DNA of 64,000 bases from assembly GCF_012926615.1 (NCBI RefSeq), contig NZ_JABBNU010000002.1, positions 1 to 64,000 on the forward strand. The letters are read 5' to 3'. This DNA comes from Marinigracilibium pacificum. GTDB taxonomy: Bacteria; Bacteroidota; Bacteroidia; Cytophagales; Cyclobacteriaceae. Shown one piece after another: positions 52,230 through 62,273 of the stretch (positions within the stretch are counted from its first letter, which is position 1; each line of letters starts with the position of its first letter). The notes below the pieces were generated by a model. That model had not been told where the DNA came from and made no database searches. It saw nothing but the letters and a program-made list of their open reading frames with translations. The translations under genes and the position numbers were made by a program.

Positions 52230-54398
52230 ATGGCAGATAAAATTTTATTGATCTCTATAATCGCTATTGTGATTCTGATAATCGGGATCTTATCAATGTT
52301 TATAAAAATGTACCGGAAGGCAGTGCAAGGAGAAGCATTGATCAGAACCGGTCTTGGAGATGCAAAAGTGTCTTTTTCAGGAATGCTGGTTTGGCCGGTA
52401 CTTCACAAGCTTGAGGTAATGGATATAACCCTGAAAACCTTAAATATATCTAGAATGGGTAAAGACGGATTGATCTGCAGAGATAATATGCGTGCAGATA
52501 TCAAGGTTAGTTTCTTTATCAGGGTGAACAAAACGACTGAGGATGTAATTCACGTAGCACAGTCTATCGGATGTAATCGTGCCTCAGAAATTGCTGATCT
52601 TGAAATGCTTTTTGATGCCAAGTTTTCTGAGGCATTGAAAACTGTAGGTAAGCACTTTGACTTTGTTGAATTATATAATTCCAGAGCAAGCTTTAAAGAA
52701 AAAATCCTCCAGGAAATTGGTACAGACCTGAATGGTTATGTACTTGATGACTGTGCTATTGATTATGTTGAGCAGACTTCAATCCATGACCTTAATCAAG
52801 ACAATATTCTAGATGCTCAGGGTATCAAAAAGATTATTGAGCTTACTGCTGAAGAAAAGATCAAAGCAAACCTGATCGAAAGAGAAAGAGAGAAGACGAT
52901 CAAAAAGCAGGATGTTGAAGCCAGGGAGACAATCCTGCAGCTTGAAAGACAGCAGATCGAAAAAGAAGAGCAACAGCGTAGAGAGGTAGAATCAATCAGA
53001 GCAAGAGAATCTGCGGAGATTGAAAAAGTACGTGCTGAAAATGAGAAAAAAGCTCAGCAAGCGAGAATAGCTACTGAAGAGGAAATCGGAGTAGCTGAAG
53101 AGAATAAAATGCGTCAAATCATAGTTGCGCAGAAGAATAAAGAGAAGGCTGAAGCGATTGAAACTGAAAGAGTAGAGCAGGCAAGAGCTTTGGAAGCAAC
53201 TGAAAGAGAAAGAGTAGTTGAGCTGGCTCAGATAGATAAAGAGAAATCTCTTGAAGTTGAGCGTAGAAATATCCAGGAGGTTATCCGTGAAAGAGTTACT
53301 GTTGAGAAAGCAACTGTAGAGGAGGAAGAGAAGATTAAAGATACTCGAGCGAATGCAGAGGCATTAAGAAATAAGCAGGTAGCAATAACCGTTGCTGAAC
53401 AAAAAGCTCAGGAAGCATTAGTTCAGGAAATCAAAGCTGCTGAAGCTGCTAAGCAAGCTTCTGAATCTTTAGCTAAGAAGGCATTGATTGATGCAGAGGC
53501 TGAACAAGCGGCAGCTATTCATAGAGCAGAGGCAATGAAAACTCTTGCTGACGCAGAGGCAGCTCAGAAAGCAGCAATTGGTATGTCAGAGGCTCAAGTG
53601 ATGACAGCTAAAGCACAAGCAATGGAGAAAGAAGGAGAGTCTGAAGCGTCTGTAATCGAAATGAAGGCTGATGCTGAAGCTAAAGGTATCAGACTTAAGG
53701 CAAATGCACAGGCTGAAGCTGATGAAAGATTAGGATTCGTTGCTGCGAAAGTTACCCGTGAGAAAGGTAAGGCTGATTCTGAGGTGACTGAAGTAATGGC
53801 TGTTGCTAAAGAAAAAGATGGTCTTGCTGAAGCAAGTGTGATTGCTGCGAAGGCTAAAGCAGATGCTGAAGGAATCAAAGAGAAGGCTGAAGCAATGAAG
53901 ATTCTTGATGGTGCCGGAATGGAGCATGAAGAGTTCAAGATGAGACTTGATAAAGACAGGACTGTACAACTTGCTCAGCTTGATATGAACAGACAGATTG
54001 CTCAAGCTCAGGCGGAAGTTATGGCTGAAGCAATGAAAACTGCGAAAATTGATATCATTGGCGGAGAATCTACTTTCTTCAATCAGATTGTTGGTTCAAT
54101 GGCAAAAGGTAAAGCAATTGACGGTTTTATGAAGAGTAGTGAGGTAATCACTGATGTGAAGGATGCGTTTTTGAAGTCTGATGGTGGTTCTTCATTCAGA
54201 ACTAATATCGGAGAGATGATGAAGGCGCTAAATATATCTTCAGAAGATCTTAAAAACCTGTCAATCTCTGCTTTATTATTTAAAATGATGCAAAATGCCC
54301 AGGATGACGATATGAAAGATAACATTCGTCAGCTAATGGGGATTGCTAAATCAGCAGGGCTTGATAACGAGTCACCAAGAAAGCTTGGTTTAGCATAA
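52230..54398 (+). CDS. Flotillin family protein (YqiK-like), long form
   Basis: This 722-residue protein has one N-terminal membrane helix (about 4-26), an SPFH/band-7 domain at about 30-200 (GEALIRTGLGDAKVSFSGML, VSFFIRVNKTTEDVI), and a very long Glu/Ala/Lys-rich coiled coil at about 205-600 made of degenerate AEA repeats (KAEAIETERVEQA, ADAEAKGIRLKANAQ). A C-terminal region contains KIDIIGGESTFFNQIVGSMAK. Flotillins scaffold membrane microdomains. It is longer than most bacterial flotillins (about 500). It is followed by a hairpin and then the giant ATPase gene. Confidence 0.92.
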   Translation: MADKILLISIIAIVILIIGILSMFIKMYRKAVQGEALIRTGLGDAKVSFSGMLVWPVLHKLEVMDITLKTLNISRMGKDGLICRDNMRADIKVSFFIRVNKTTEDVIHVAQSIGCNRASEIADLEMLFDAKFSEALKTVGKHFDFVELYNSRASFKEKILQEIGTDLNGYVLDDCAIDYVEQTSIHDLNQDNILDAQGIKKIIELTAEEKIKANLIEREREKTIKKQDVEARETILQLERQQIEKEEQQRREVESIRARESAEIEKVRAENEKKAQQARIATEEEIGVAEENKMRQIIVAQKNKEKAEAIETERVEQARALEATERERVVELAQIDKEKSLEVERRNIQEVIRERVTVEKATVEEEEKIKDTRANAEALRNKQVAITVAEQKAQEALVQEIKAAEAAKQASESLAKKALIDAEAEQAAAIHRAEAMKTLADAEAAQKAAIGMSEAQVMTAKAQAMEKEGESEASVIEMKADAEAKGIRLKANAQAEADERLGFVAAKVTREKGKADSEVTEVMAVAKEKDGLAEASVIAAKAKADAEGIKEKAEAMKILDGAGMEHEEFKMRLDKDRTVQLAQLDMNRQIAQAQAEVMAEAMKTAKIDIIGGESTFFNQIVGSMAKGKAIDGFMKSSEVITDVKDAFLKSDGGSSFRTNIGEMMKALNISSEDLKNLSISALLFKMMQNAQDDDMKDNIRQLMGIAKSAGLDNESPRKLGLA

Positions 54399-54421
54399 AT
54401 AATTTAAACAACTATGTAATT

Positions 54422-54455
54422 GCGGTCCGGTAAACGCCGGACTGCTTTCTTCTCA
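54422..54455 (+). promoter_or_regulatory. Intra-operon hairpin between flotillin and ATPase genes
   Basis: GTCCGG (54425-54430) pairs with CCGGAC (54437-54442), extended to GCGGTCCGG/CCGGACTGC with one mismatch, followed by TTTCTTCT. It is a weak terminator or an attenuator that may lower ATPase expression relative to the upstream genes. Confidence 0.55.
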
Positions 54456-54480
54456 ACTATAAACTTAACTGACTACCTGT

Positions 54481-57400
54481 ATGTCTGAAGAAAAAGCAGC
54501 TTCAAATATTGATCAATCAGGAACATTAGATAACGGTACATATGAAGTTTTAAAGAATAGGCTTCAATCGAGTACCAAAGATTTGATTGGTGCATTAAAA
54601 TCACTTGATGGTAAGAGGAAAAGTGTATTCGGTTCAATCGAAACTTCACTAATTGGAACTGATCGAATTACTACCGAGCATAATTGTATTCCATGGGATA
54701 TGGTGCCAATTGGAAATAAGTTTATTTTCGGCTTTAATGTTCATCTGGGGTTAAAGAAGCATGTTGAATTATCAGACGTATTTAGTGTTCATCAATATAT
54801 CGATCATACTTTTCCGGTAGCAGATCTTTCTATTCTTGACGATGAACAGTTCAAAGATGACTTTCATAAGTTATATAAGTATTATAAAGAAACACGCTTT
54901 ATAAAATTTGCGGTTATCGGTCCTCATTTATTTATGGTTTTCAGGATCGGTAAGTTAGAATCTGACATTAAAACCTTTAAATGGTTGATTAATGGAGGAG
55001 CGTTACAATATATTGATAATAGAAGTGATCATGAGTTTGAATTTCCAGCTCAACATGATTTTGAATGGAAAAGAACCAGTCGTGATGACCATCGAAAGGG
55101 AGAATACCCTCATATTTCGATAGAAGAAAAAATATTTATTGAAACAACCGGAGGTGATCTTACCATAAAGGTTGAAGATAATACTGATACAGGTAAAGGG
55201 ATTTATACTGAGGATGTGGATAATCCTGACCAAACTCTTGATGATGCAGAAGTGTCTTATGCTGTTCTTGGTAATTTGATTTTGCTGAAAGTCAGACCTT
55301 ATCAGGAAAATAATTATCGATATATAGTTTTCAATAGTAAGCTTCAGGAAGCCAGACGCATTAATGCGATTTCCGAATCATGTATTATGCTGCCTGATGA
55401 TCAGGGAATAATCTTTTCAAACGGTTATTACCTTCAGAATGGTGATTTTAAGCTGTTTGATAATAATCTGGAGCACATGGTTTTTGAGAAGGTAATCTCA
55501 TCACCAAATGGAGAGGATTATTTGTATGTTTATTATAACCGTGAAAGTGGGTTATACTTATTGCTGCCATATAATATTATTAAGCAGAGGGTTGAAAATC
55601 CAATAGTTTGCCATGGATATGCTTTATTCGAAAATGGAGAGCTTTGTTACTTTAATTCTGACAACGAACCTAAAAAACATCATTCGACAAAAATCTGGCA
55701 AACTCCATTTACCGGTCCTGACTTTCAGGTAGAAACAGCCCAAAGCGATTCGTTTTTATTTAAAGTTGGAAATAAAGAGATCGTTAAGGCAATGGCCGAG
55801 TGTAATGAGATAATCACCCTGGTACAAAAGGGTGAAAACTATAAAAATCTCTACGATGATCTGAATAAAATGGCAACCGATGTCATTGATAGTTATCATT
55901 GGTTAGGTCATCAGGAAGCTGATAATACTTCTAAATTTCTTGTTGATATAAAGGAAATAGCTTCTTCGGCAATTGATGAGTTTGATAAGGTTGTTCAGAT
56001 AAAAAGTAATACCAAAAAACAAGTTGAAGATGTTTTAGGACGAGTAGATGGACTTATAAAAAAGATCAGTCTGACAACGCACAAATCTCTGGATCAGTAT
56101 GTGGAAAATCTGACTTCACTTAGAGAATTAAGAGGTGAAACAGAATCATTAAAAGCATTAAGATATGTAGACGAGGCTCAGGTTGAAAAATATGAGCAAT
56201 TACTTAAAGATGAAAATCTAAGGTATTCTGATAGCTGTATCAGGTTTTTACTGAGAGAAGATGCCCTTGACGATTATAAGTCAAAAGTTGATTCATTAAG
56301 TAGTGATCTTGATAAGGTGGAAAAGGTCGTTGATATAGAAAAGCTGGATAAGGAAAGTGAAAAGATTGCAGGTGGGCTTGAAATGTTGATTGATATTGTT
56401 AGTAACCTGAAGATTTCTGATCCTACCAAAACAACCCAGATTATTGAAAATATTTCTGCTTTATTTTCCACCCTTAACAAAATCAGGTCTGATTTCAAGA
56501 ATAAGAAAAGGGCCATGATGTTGGTAGAAGGTAAAGCTGAGTTTGTTGCTCAGATAAAGTTGGTTGAGCAGGGGGTGACTAACTATATTGACCTTGCCGA
56601 TACAGCTAAAAAATGCGATGAGTACCTTGCCAAATTAATGGTTCAATTAGAAGAGCTTGAAGGAAAGTTTGTTGAGTTTAATGACTTCGTTGACAAGATT
56701 TCTGAAAAGCGCGAAGAAATTTACAATGCATTTGAATCAAGAAAAGTTCAGTTAGTTGAAGCTAAAAATAAACGTGCAACGTCCCTGATACAGTCAGCAG
56801 ACAGGATATTAGGTGCAGCAAAAAGTCGTGCAGAAAGAATGGAGTCTGTATCTGAGATCAATGGATACTTTTCTTCAGACTTGATGATTGAAAAATTGCG
56901 CAATATTATTGCTGAACTTGCTGATATCGGCGATTCGGTAAAGTCTGACGATGTTCAAAGCAGGCTGAAGTCTCTAAAAGAAGATGCAATCAGGCAGCTT
57001 CGTGATAAAACCGAATTGTTTGAAGGTGGTAAAGACATCATCAAATTTGGTAACTATAAATTTTCTGTTAATACCCAGAAGCCTGAAATCACCATAATTC
57101 CTAAAGATGATAATTTGTATTTCCACCTTACGGGAACCAACTTATATGAGGAAATAGAAGATGCAACAATTGTTGAGAGTAAGCCTGTTTGGAATCAATC
57201 ATTGATTTCAGAAAATAAGCATATCTACAGGGCGGAGTATCTGGCATATAAATTATTTAATGTCGCAAGAAAAGGGCAACTGATAATATCTGATGAGAAG
57301 GTTTCAATTGATGATCTTACTACTTCTACCGTTGATCAGTTGAAATCAGTGGTTAGTAAGTTTATGGCTACACGCTATGAAGAAGGATATGTTAAAGGTG

Positions 57401-59400
57401 TTCATGAGGTAGATGCAGCTTTGTTGTTGAATTCAATCTTGAAGTTTAATCATTCAGGTGGACTTCTTAGGTATTCTTCAAATGCAAGGTCTTTAGCTAG
57501 ATTTTTCTGGAATTATTCTTTGGATCAAAATAAACGATTATCACTTGATAAACGAATTAAGGGTCTTGGAATAATCATTGATGTGTTTCCTGCTTTGAAG
57601 GAATATAATGAGATGATTGAAGAACTTAAGGCTTTGATGAATGATCATGGAGCACAATTAATTTCAGATACCTCAGTAGGCTCAGCTGCAGAGTACTTAT
57701 TTTATGAAATTAAGGATCATGATGAGTTTATCAATTCTTACGATGCTGTAAAATTAAGTGATGATTTTATAGCATATCTTAAAAAGAGAAATGCTGAAGA
57801 CAGATTTAGAAACTCAATTAAAGAAATTGAGAATGTATCTGATCGGTTTGCATTGATTGCCAAGTGGATCGGTGCTTTTGTAGATAATACTGGAGACCAA
57901 AATTTATCTGACTTTGTATATGAAGCATCATTGATTGTGTTATCAGGTAAAAAGCCAGAGAGAATGGTTAATGTTCCATTGATAGAAAATATCGAAGGGT
58001 TACAAGGGTCGCATGGTGTTATTAATGAAGGTGTTTATCAGTTGAATTTTAACCGATTCATGGAGAGGCTGACTAAATACGATAATGAGGTCGTGCCAAT
58101 GTTTAGAAGGTACCATGAATTGAAACGAGAGCTAATTGAAAAGTTCAATGATGACCTTCGATTTGAAGAGTTCAAGCCAAAAGTAATGTCTTCATTTGTA
58201 CGAAATAAGCTGATTAATGAAGTTTATCTTCCAATGATTGGAGCCAACCTTGCCAAGCAAATCGGAGAAACGGGTGCAGCGAAAAGAACAGACCTTATGG
58301 GTATGCTCCTTTTGATATCGCCTCCGGGTTATGGTAAAACAACCTTGATGGAATATATCGCGAATAGGCTGGGCGTGATTTTCATGAAAATAAACGGACC
58401 TGCGATTGGCCATTCGGTAACGTCTGTTGACCCGGCTGAAGCTCCTAACGCTGCTGCAAGAGAAGAATTGAAAAAACTCAATCTGGCATTTGAAATGGGA
58501 GACAATGTGATGATCTACATTGACGATATTCAGCATTGTAATCCGGAGTTTCTTCAAAAGTTTATATCGCTTTGCGATGCTCAAAGAAAGATAGAAGGTG
58601 TATATAAAGGTCGTAGTAAGACATATGATTTCAGGGGTAAAAAGGTGTCTGTGGTCATGGCTGGAAACCCATATACTGAAAGTGGAGAGAAGTTTCAAAT
58701 TCCGGACATGCTATCAAACAGAGCTGATGTTTACAATTTAGGAGATATTATTGGTGACTCTGCAGATGTTTTCAAGTTAAGTTATATCGAAAACTGTATT
58801 ACTTCAAATCCAGTGCTTAACAAGCTTGCTGGGAAAAGCCTTAATGATGTTTACACATTAGTGTCAGCTGCTGAAAGAGACTCGATTGAGGGTGCTACAT
58901 TTGAAACAAATCACTCTCAGGCTGAGATAAAAGAGTATATTTCTGTTTTTCAGAAGCTCTTTGAGGTAAGAGATGTCATCTTGAAAGTAAATATGGAATA
59001 TATCCGTTCGGCAGGACAGGCAGATGAGTATCGTACTGAACCTCCATTCAAACTTCAAGGTTCATATCGTGATATGAATAAAATAGCTGAAAAGGTGTTT
59101 TCGGTGATGAATGATTCAGAATTAAAGGTGTTGGTGGATAGTCACTATGAAAATGAAGCACAGACATTAACTACTGGAGCCGAAGCTAATTTGTTGAAGC
59201 TTAAAGAACTTAATAATGAACTTGAAGGAGTAAGCATTGAAAGATGGCAGACCATTAAAGAACTTTTTGTTAAGCAGCAACGAATTAAAGGTTATGGTTC
59301 AGGAAACCAAATGGGGCAGATGCTTGGGCAAATCGAAGAAGTTACTAAAGGAATTCTCGGAATTAGGGATGCCATAAGCACTAATGGTAAAAATGATTAA
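54481..59400 (+). CDS. Giant AAA+ ATPase (DNA-repair-ATPase-like family) of the PspA-flotillin operon
   Basis: This is a 1639-residue cytoplasmic protein. Residues about 1-440 are a beta-rich region with repeated YxF/Y strands (FIFGFNVHLGLKK, YLYVYYNRESGLYLLLPYN) that could be a propeller. Residues about 460-900 are predicted coiled coil (KLDKESEKIAGGLEMLIDIV, EEIYNAFESRKVQLVEAKNK). The AAA+ core lies near the C-terminus, with Walker A PPGYGKTT at 1281-1288, Walker B VMIYIDD at 1343-1349 and a sensor Asn in MAGNPYTESGEKF. Relatives are often labelled DNA repair ATPase, but the neighbours point to membrane stress. A remodelling motor for PspA or flotillin assemblies is inferred. Confidence 0.85.
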   Translation: MSEEKAASNIDQSGTLDNGTYEVLKNRLQSSTKDLIGALKSLDGKRKSVFGSIETSLIGTDRITTEHNCIPWDMVPIGNKFIFGFNVHLGLKKHVELSDVFSVHQYIDHTFPVADLSILDDEQFKDDFHKLYKYYKETRFIKFAVIGPHLFMVFRIGKLESDIKTFKWLINGGALQYIDNRSDHEFEFPAQHDFEWKRTSRDDHRKGEYPHISIEEKIFIETTGGDLTIKVEDNTDTGKGIYTEDVDNPDQTLDDAEVSYAVLGNLILLKVRPYQENNYRYIVFNSKLQEARRINAISESCIMLPDDQGIIFSNGYYLQNGDFKLFDNNLEHMVFEKVISSPNGEDYLYVYYNRESGLYLLLPYNIIKQRVENPIVCHGYALFENGELCYFNSDNEPKKHHSTKIWQTPFTGPDFQVETAQSDSFLFKVGNKEIVKAMAECNEIITLVQKGENYKNLYDDLNKMATDVIDSYHWLGHQEADNTSKFLVDIKEIASSAIDEFDKVVQIKSNTKKQVEDVLGRVDGLIKKISLTTHKSLDQYVENLTSLRELRGETESLKALRYVDEAQVEKYEQLLKDENLRYSDSCIRFLLREDALDDYKSKVDSLSSDLDKVEKVVDIEKLDKESEKIAGGLEMLIDIVSNLKISDPTKTTQIIENISALFSTLNKIRSDFKNKKRAMMLVEGKAEFVAQIKLVEQGVTNYIDLADTAKKCDEYLAKLMVQLEELEGKFVEFNDFVDKISEKREEIYNAFESRKVQLVEAKNKRATSLIQSADRILGAAKSRAERMESVSEINGYFSSDLMIEKLRNIIAELADIGDSVKSDDVQSRLKSLKEDAIRQLRDKTELFEGGKDIIKFGNYKFSVNTQKPEITIIPKDDNLYFHLTGTNLYEEIEDATIVESKPVWNQSLISENKHIYRAEYLAYKLFNVARKGQLIISDEKVSIDDLTTSTVDQLKSVVSKFMATRYEEGYVKGVHEVDAALLLNSILKFNHSGGLLRYSSNARSLARFFWNYSLDQNKRLSLDKRIKGLGIIIDVFPALKEYNEMIEELKALMNDHGAQLISDTSVGSAAEYLFYEIKDHDEFINSYDAVKLSDDFIAYLKKRNAEDRFRNSIKEIENVSDRFALIAKWIGAFVDNTGDQNLSDFVYEASLIVLSGKKPERMVNVPLIENIEGLQGSHGVINEGVYQLNFNRFMERLTKYDNEVVPMFRRYHELKRELIEKFNDDLRFEEFKPKVMSSFVRNKLINEVYLPMIGANLAKQIGETGAAKRTDLMGMLLLISPPGYGKTTLMEYIANRLGVIFMKINGPAIGHSVTSVDPAEAPNAAAREELKKLNLAFEMGDNVMIYIDDIQHCNPEFLQKFISLCDAQRKIEGVYKGRSKTYDFRGKKVSVVMAGNPYTESGEKFQIPDMLSNRADVYNLGDIIGDSADVFKLSYIENCITSNPVLNKLAGKSLNDVYTLVSAAERDSIEGATFETNHSQAEIKEYISVFQKLFEVRDVILKVNMEYIRSAGQADEYRTEPPFKLQGSYRDMNKIAEKVFSVMNDSELKVLVDSHYENEAQTLTTGAEANLLKLKELNNELEGVSIERWQTIKELFVKQQRIKGYGSGNQMGQMLGQIEEVTKGILGIRDAISTNGKND

Positions 59401-59422
59401 GTTCAGTTTTTTATAAATAATT

Positions 59423-59456
59423 AAAGGCAATCATTAATGGTTGCCTTTTTGTTTTT
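59423..59456 (+). terminator. Rho-independent terminator of the PspA-flotillin operon
   Basis: AAGGCAA (59424-59430) pairs with TTGCCTT (59441-59447) around a loop that itself can form CATTAATG, followed by a T run. Confidence 0.88.
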
Positions 59457-59577
59457 GAGGGATAGTAGATTCTTTAAACTGATTAAAGTCTTGAGGCTCA
59501 TAATATAAAAACGTTTGAATTCGCTAAAGACTTAACGATTGATTTCATTATTTTTATGGGATTATTTTTTGAGCTAA

Positions 59578-60336
59578 ATGAAGAGAAGTAAGCAATTTTA
59601 TACGAGAAAACTCCACAGGTATCTGGGGATCTTTATTGGGATCCAGTTTATCGGATGGACTGTTAGTGGTTTATATTTCAGTTGGAATAACATTGATAAT
59701 GTACATGGAGACCACCTGAGGAAGGAGATACCGGAGCTAACATTTCAACCAGGAATGATATCACCGGATAGTGCGTTTAATATTCTGAATATAAGTGAAT
59801 CATCAGAAATGGTTCATTTGTTCAAACTAGTAAGAATTCTAGATAAACAATATTATCAGATTGGTTATAATACTCATGATCATACTGATCATTCTGACCA
59901 TATGAAAATCGCATTAGTCAACTGTCATACAGGCGAAGTGAGAGAGCAATTGAATGAAGATGATGCCATTAGTGTTGCAAAAGAACAATTGGTAGATGGA
60001 TCTACAATTTTAAATGCACAGTTAGTCAAAGAAGTTGGTGATCATCATGAATATCGTGGTCGTCGATTACCTGTATGGGCTATTGATTTTGAAAACCCTG
60101 ATTGTACTGTTTATGTTAGTCCTGAACTAGGAACTTTTCAGAGTATTCGCCATGATCAATGGAGGATATTTGATTTCCTATGGATGTTTCATACTATGGA
60201 TTATGCCGGAAGAGATGATTTTAATAATTGGCTGTTGAAAATCTTTTCTGTTTTTGGGTTGTTCACAGTTGCCAGTGGATTTTTGCTATATGTGCAATCC
60301 TCCAGAACAATTAAGAAGTTAAAATCTAAAAAATAA
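59578..60336 (+). CDS. PepSY-domain membrane protein
   Basis: This 252-residue protein has an N-terminal helix with HRYLGIFIGIQFIGWTVSGL and a C-terminal helix (LLKIFSVFGLFTVASGFLLY), the frame of PepSY-associated TM proteins. Between them lies a PepSY-like exported domain (EDDAISVAKEQLVDGSTIL, VYVSPELGTFQSIRHDQWRI). Three-quarters of the short stretch HDHTDHSDH near residue 100-108 is His or Asp, a likely metal-binding loop. Relatives often take part in metal or heme-linked redox functions. It is convergent with the PhoD-like phosphatase gene and shares a bidirectional terminator with it. Confidence 0.85.
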   Translation: MKRSKQFYTRKLHRYLGIFIGIQFIGWTVSGLYFSWNNIDNVHGDHLRKEIPELTFQPGMISPDSAFNILNISESSEMVHLFKLVRILDKQYYQIGYNTHDHTDHSDHMKIALVNCHTGEVREQLNEDDAISVAKEQLVDGSTILNAQLVKEVGDHHEYRGRRLPVWAIDFENPDCTVYVSPELGTFQSIRHDQWRIFDFLWMFHTMDYAGRDDFNNWLLKIFSVFGLFTVASGFLLYVQSSRTIKKLKSKK

Positions 60337-60340
60337 ATTA

Positions 60341-60372
60341 AAGCCAACTCCTTTTACAGAGTTGGCTTTTTT
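60341..60372. terminator. Bidirectional terminator
   Basis: AAGCCAACTC (60341-60350) pairs with GAGTTGGCTT (60359-60368) around 8 bases, with T-rich sequence after it on the plus strand and on the minus strand too. It serves the PepSY gene and the convergent phosphatase gene. Confidence 0.9.
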
Positions 60373-60376
60373 AGTG

Positions 60377-62110
60377 TTAAATCTGGATTGAGTTTCCAGA
60401 CGTTGTTGAAGTGTCTTCAGTAGCCAGCGTTCTGATAAATCTCCAGTCTGCAGAAGCTGAGCCAGCATCAAAAGTAATAAGCATGTAACCTCTTCTTGAT
60501 GCATCTGCATAAATTAAGTCATCTATCAATATAGTATTGGCAAGTTCAAATCCGGCAATTACTTGAGGGTCGTTTCCAAATATTCCTTCAAATCCTGGCG
60601 AAGAAACTGAGGCGGTAGCCATTTCCTTGCCTACTTCATTTCCATTAAAGTCAGATAGTTTAGAGTACCAGGCATTATGAGTATCTCCGGCTATAGATAT
60701 AAGATTTTTAGCTGATGCCGCAGCAAACACTTTTTCTCTTTCAACCGGGTAACCATCCCACGCATCCAGATTATATGGAAGTACAGTTTCAACCCTTGCT
60801 TTTTCTTCCGGAGTAACTGTTGGGTCGCCCATAGCCATCCTTGATTTTATAGTGACAAGTTCTGTAACAGTCTGTGTATATTTTTGCAGTATTTCCTGAG
60901 AGCCACTTCCACCGGCAATTTGGGCAGTGATAACTAGTAGTTCAGCCGGAATATAATATTTGCCCATCAAAACCTGACTACCAAGTACCTGCCATTTGGC
61001 TGTGCTTCCGGATAATTTAGTGGTTACCCAATTTAATTGTTCGTTGCCGAGTATGGTTCTATTTTGATCCTGCCAGTCCTGTCCAAATGAAACCTGGTCA
61101 AATCCAGTAGCGGAAAAGTAATCCGTATAATCAAGCTGTTTATCCCTTCCGGCAATTCTGGTGTCAAGCATGATCAGGTCAATAATTCCAGCGATATTGA
61201 AGTTTCGGTAAATCTTCGCATTATCAGATACTCTTGCTGGTAAATATTCATGCCAGACCTGAATAGCATTTAGTTTTCTGGTGTTATAGTCACCTTCATT
61301 AGGTTGGTGATTTTGCGCTCCGTCTTTATAAGCATCATTGGCGATTTCATGATCATCCCAGACACAAATAAATGGTTTTGTACGGTGTAATTCCTGTAAT
61401 TGCTTATCCTGACGGTATTGTCGATATCTTTGTCTGTAGTCATCAACTGAAATGATCTCTCCTTGTGGAGAGTGGTATCTTCCCAATAAAGCGGTTAGTT
61501 CATTTGATCCATAACCACCCTTGCCATATTCATAAATATAATCACCAAGGTGTACAACAATATCTGCATCCGAATTAGAAACAGCACCGTAGGTATTGAA
61601 TAACCCAGCCTGGTAATTTGCACAAGATACCACCGCAATTTTTACTTGATTTACTTCTCCAGGTTCAGGAAGAGTCTTTGTTATACCAGTTTTAGAAACA
61701 GCTTTTGTACTGACACTGGAGAATCGATAAAAATAAGTAGTATTAGAATCCAGGTTTGTTAAATCAACATATAATGTATTGTCACTGGCGGAATCTATCT
61801 GTACAGGTTGGGAAACAACAAGGTTATTAAAGTTTTCATTTTTTGATACTTCAAGTACGATCTGCGGGTTTGACTCATTTGAAGCGGGAGTATATCTTGA
61901 CCACAATATAACTCTGTCAATCTCGGGGTCGAAACTAGCAACTCCTTCAAAGAAACCATATTCTCCATCCGGATCAAAAGGATCTTCTTCATCTTTACAT
62001 CCAATCAAAACAGAAGGAGCAATAGCTAATCCAGCCGTAGCCATAACAGTGTTTCTCAGGAATTTTCTACGACTTAAGCTACTTAGAATATCTTTATTAG
62101 AATTTTTCAT
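60377..62110 (-). CDS. PhoD-type alkaline phosphatase/phosphodiesterase, Tat-exported
   Basis: This 577-residue protein has a Tat signal with SRRKFLRN at residues 13-20 and a hydrophobic run ending in SVLIGC, so it may be a Tat-exported lipoprotein. An N-terminal Ig-like PhoD domain (about 52-145: FFEGVASFDPEIDRVILWSR) is followed by the metallophosphatase core with VVSCANYQAG, VHLGDYIYEY, CVWDDHEIANDAYKDGA, LDTRIAGRDKQLD and SIAGDTHNAW. PhoD enzymes use Ca/Fe to release phosphate from esters outside the cytoplasm. The length and motif order are normal. Confidence 0.95.
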   Translation of the reverse strand: MKNSNKDILSSLSRRKFLRNTVMATAGLAIAPSVLIGCKDEEDPFDPDGEYGFFEGVASFDPEIDRVILWSRYTPASNESNPQIVLEVSKNENFNNLVVSQPVQIDSASDNTLYVDLTNLDSNTTYFYRFSSVSTKAVSKTGITKTLPEPGEVNQVKIAVVSCANYQAGLFNTYGAVSNSDADIVVHLGDYIYEYGKGGYGSNELTALLGRYHSPQGEIISVDDYRQRYRQYRQDKQLQELHRTKPFICVWDDHEIANDAYKDGAQNHQPNEGDYNTRKLNAIQVWHEYLPARVSDNAKIYRNFNIAGIIDLIMLDTRIAGRDKQLDYTDYFSATGFDQVSFGQDWQDQNRTILGNEQLNWVTTKLSGSTAKWQVLGSQVLMGKYYIPAELLVITAQIAGGSGSQEILQKYTQTVTELVTIKSRMAMGDPTVTPEEKARVETVLPYNLDAWDGYPVEREKVFAAASAKNLISIAGDTHNAWYSKLSDFNGNEVGKEMATASVSSPGFEGIFGNDPQVIAGFELANTILIDDLIYADASRRGYMLITFDAGSASADWRFIRTLATEDTSTTSGNSIQI

Positions 62111-62273
62111 TTTGGTTGATGATTTTCTCGCGAAGGTAATTTTTTACTTTATTCTATTATTAAAGGAATTGTTATGAATTAGTTAATTGCAAAATGTAGA
62201 TGTTTTTACTGACTTATTTAAAGAAAATTTTTAATTATTCCTTTTTTTTATATATTCATTAAAAATTAGAGCC

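Noticed and set aside
53594-54325. Several minus-strand open frames across the flotillin gene
   Set aside because: They mirror the Ala/Glu-rich repetitive codons of the flotillin and have no family features.
58192-58698. 168-codon minus-strand open frame inside the giant ATPase gene
   Set aside because: It lies over the conserved AAA+ core on the other strand and shows no domain or signal; a shadow frame.
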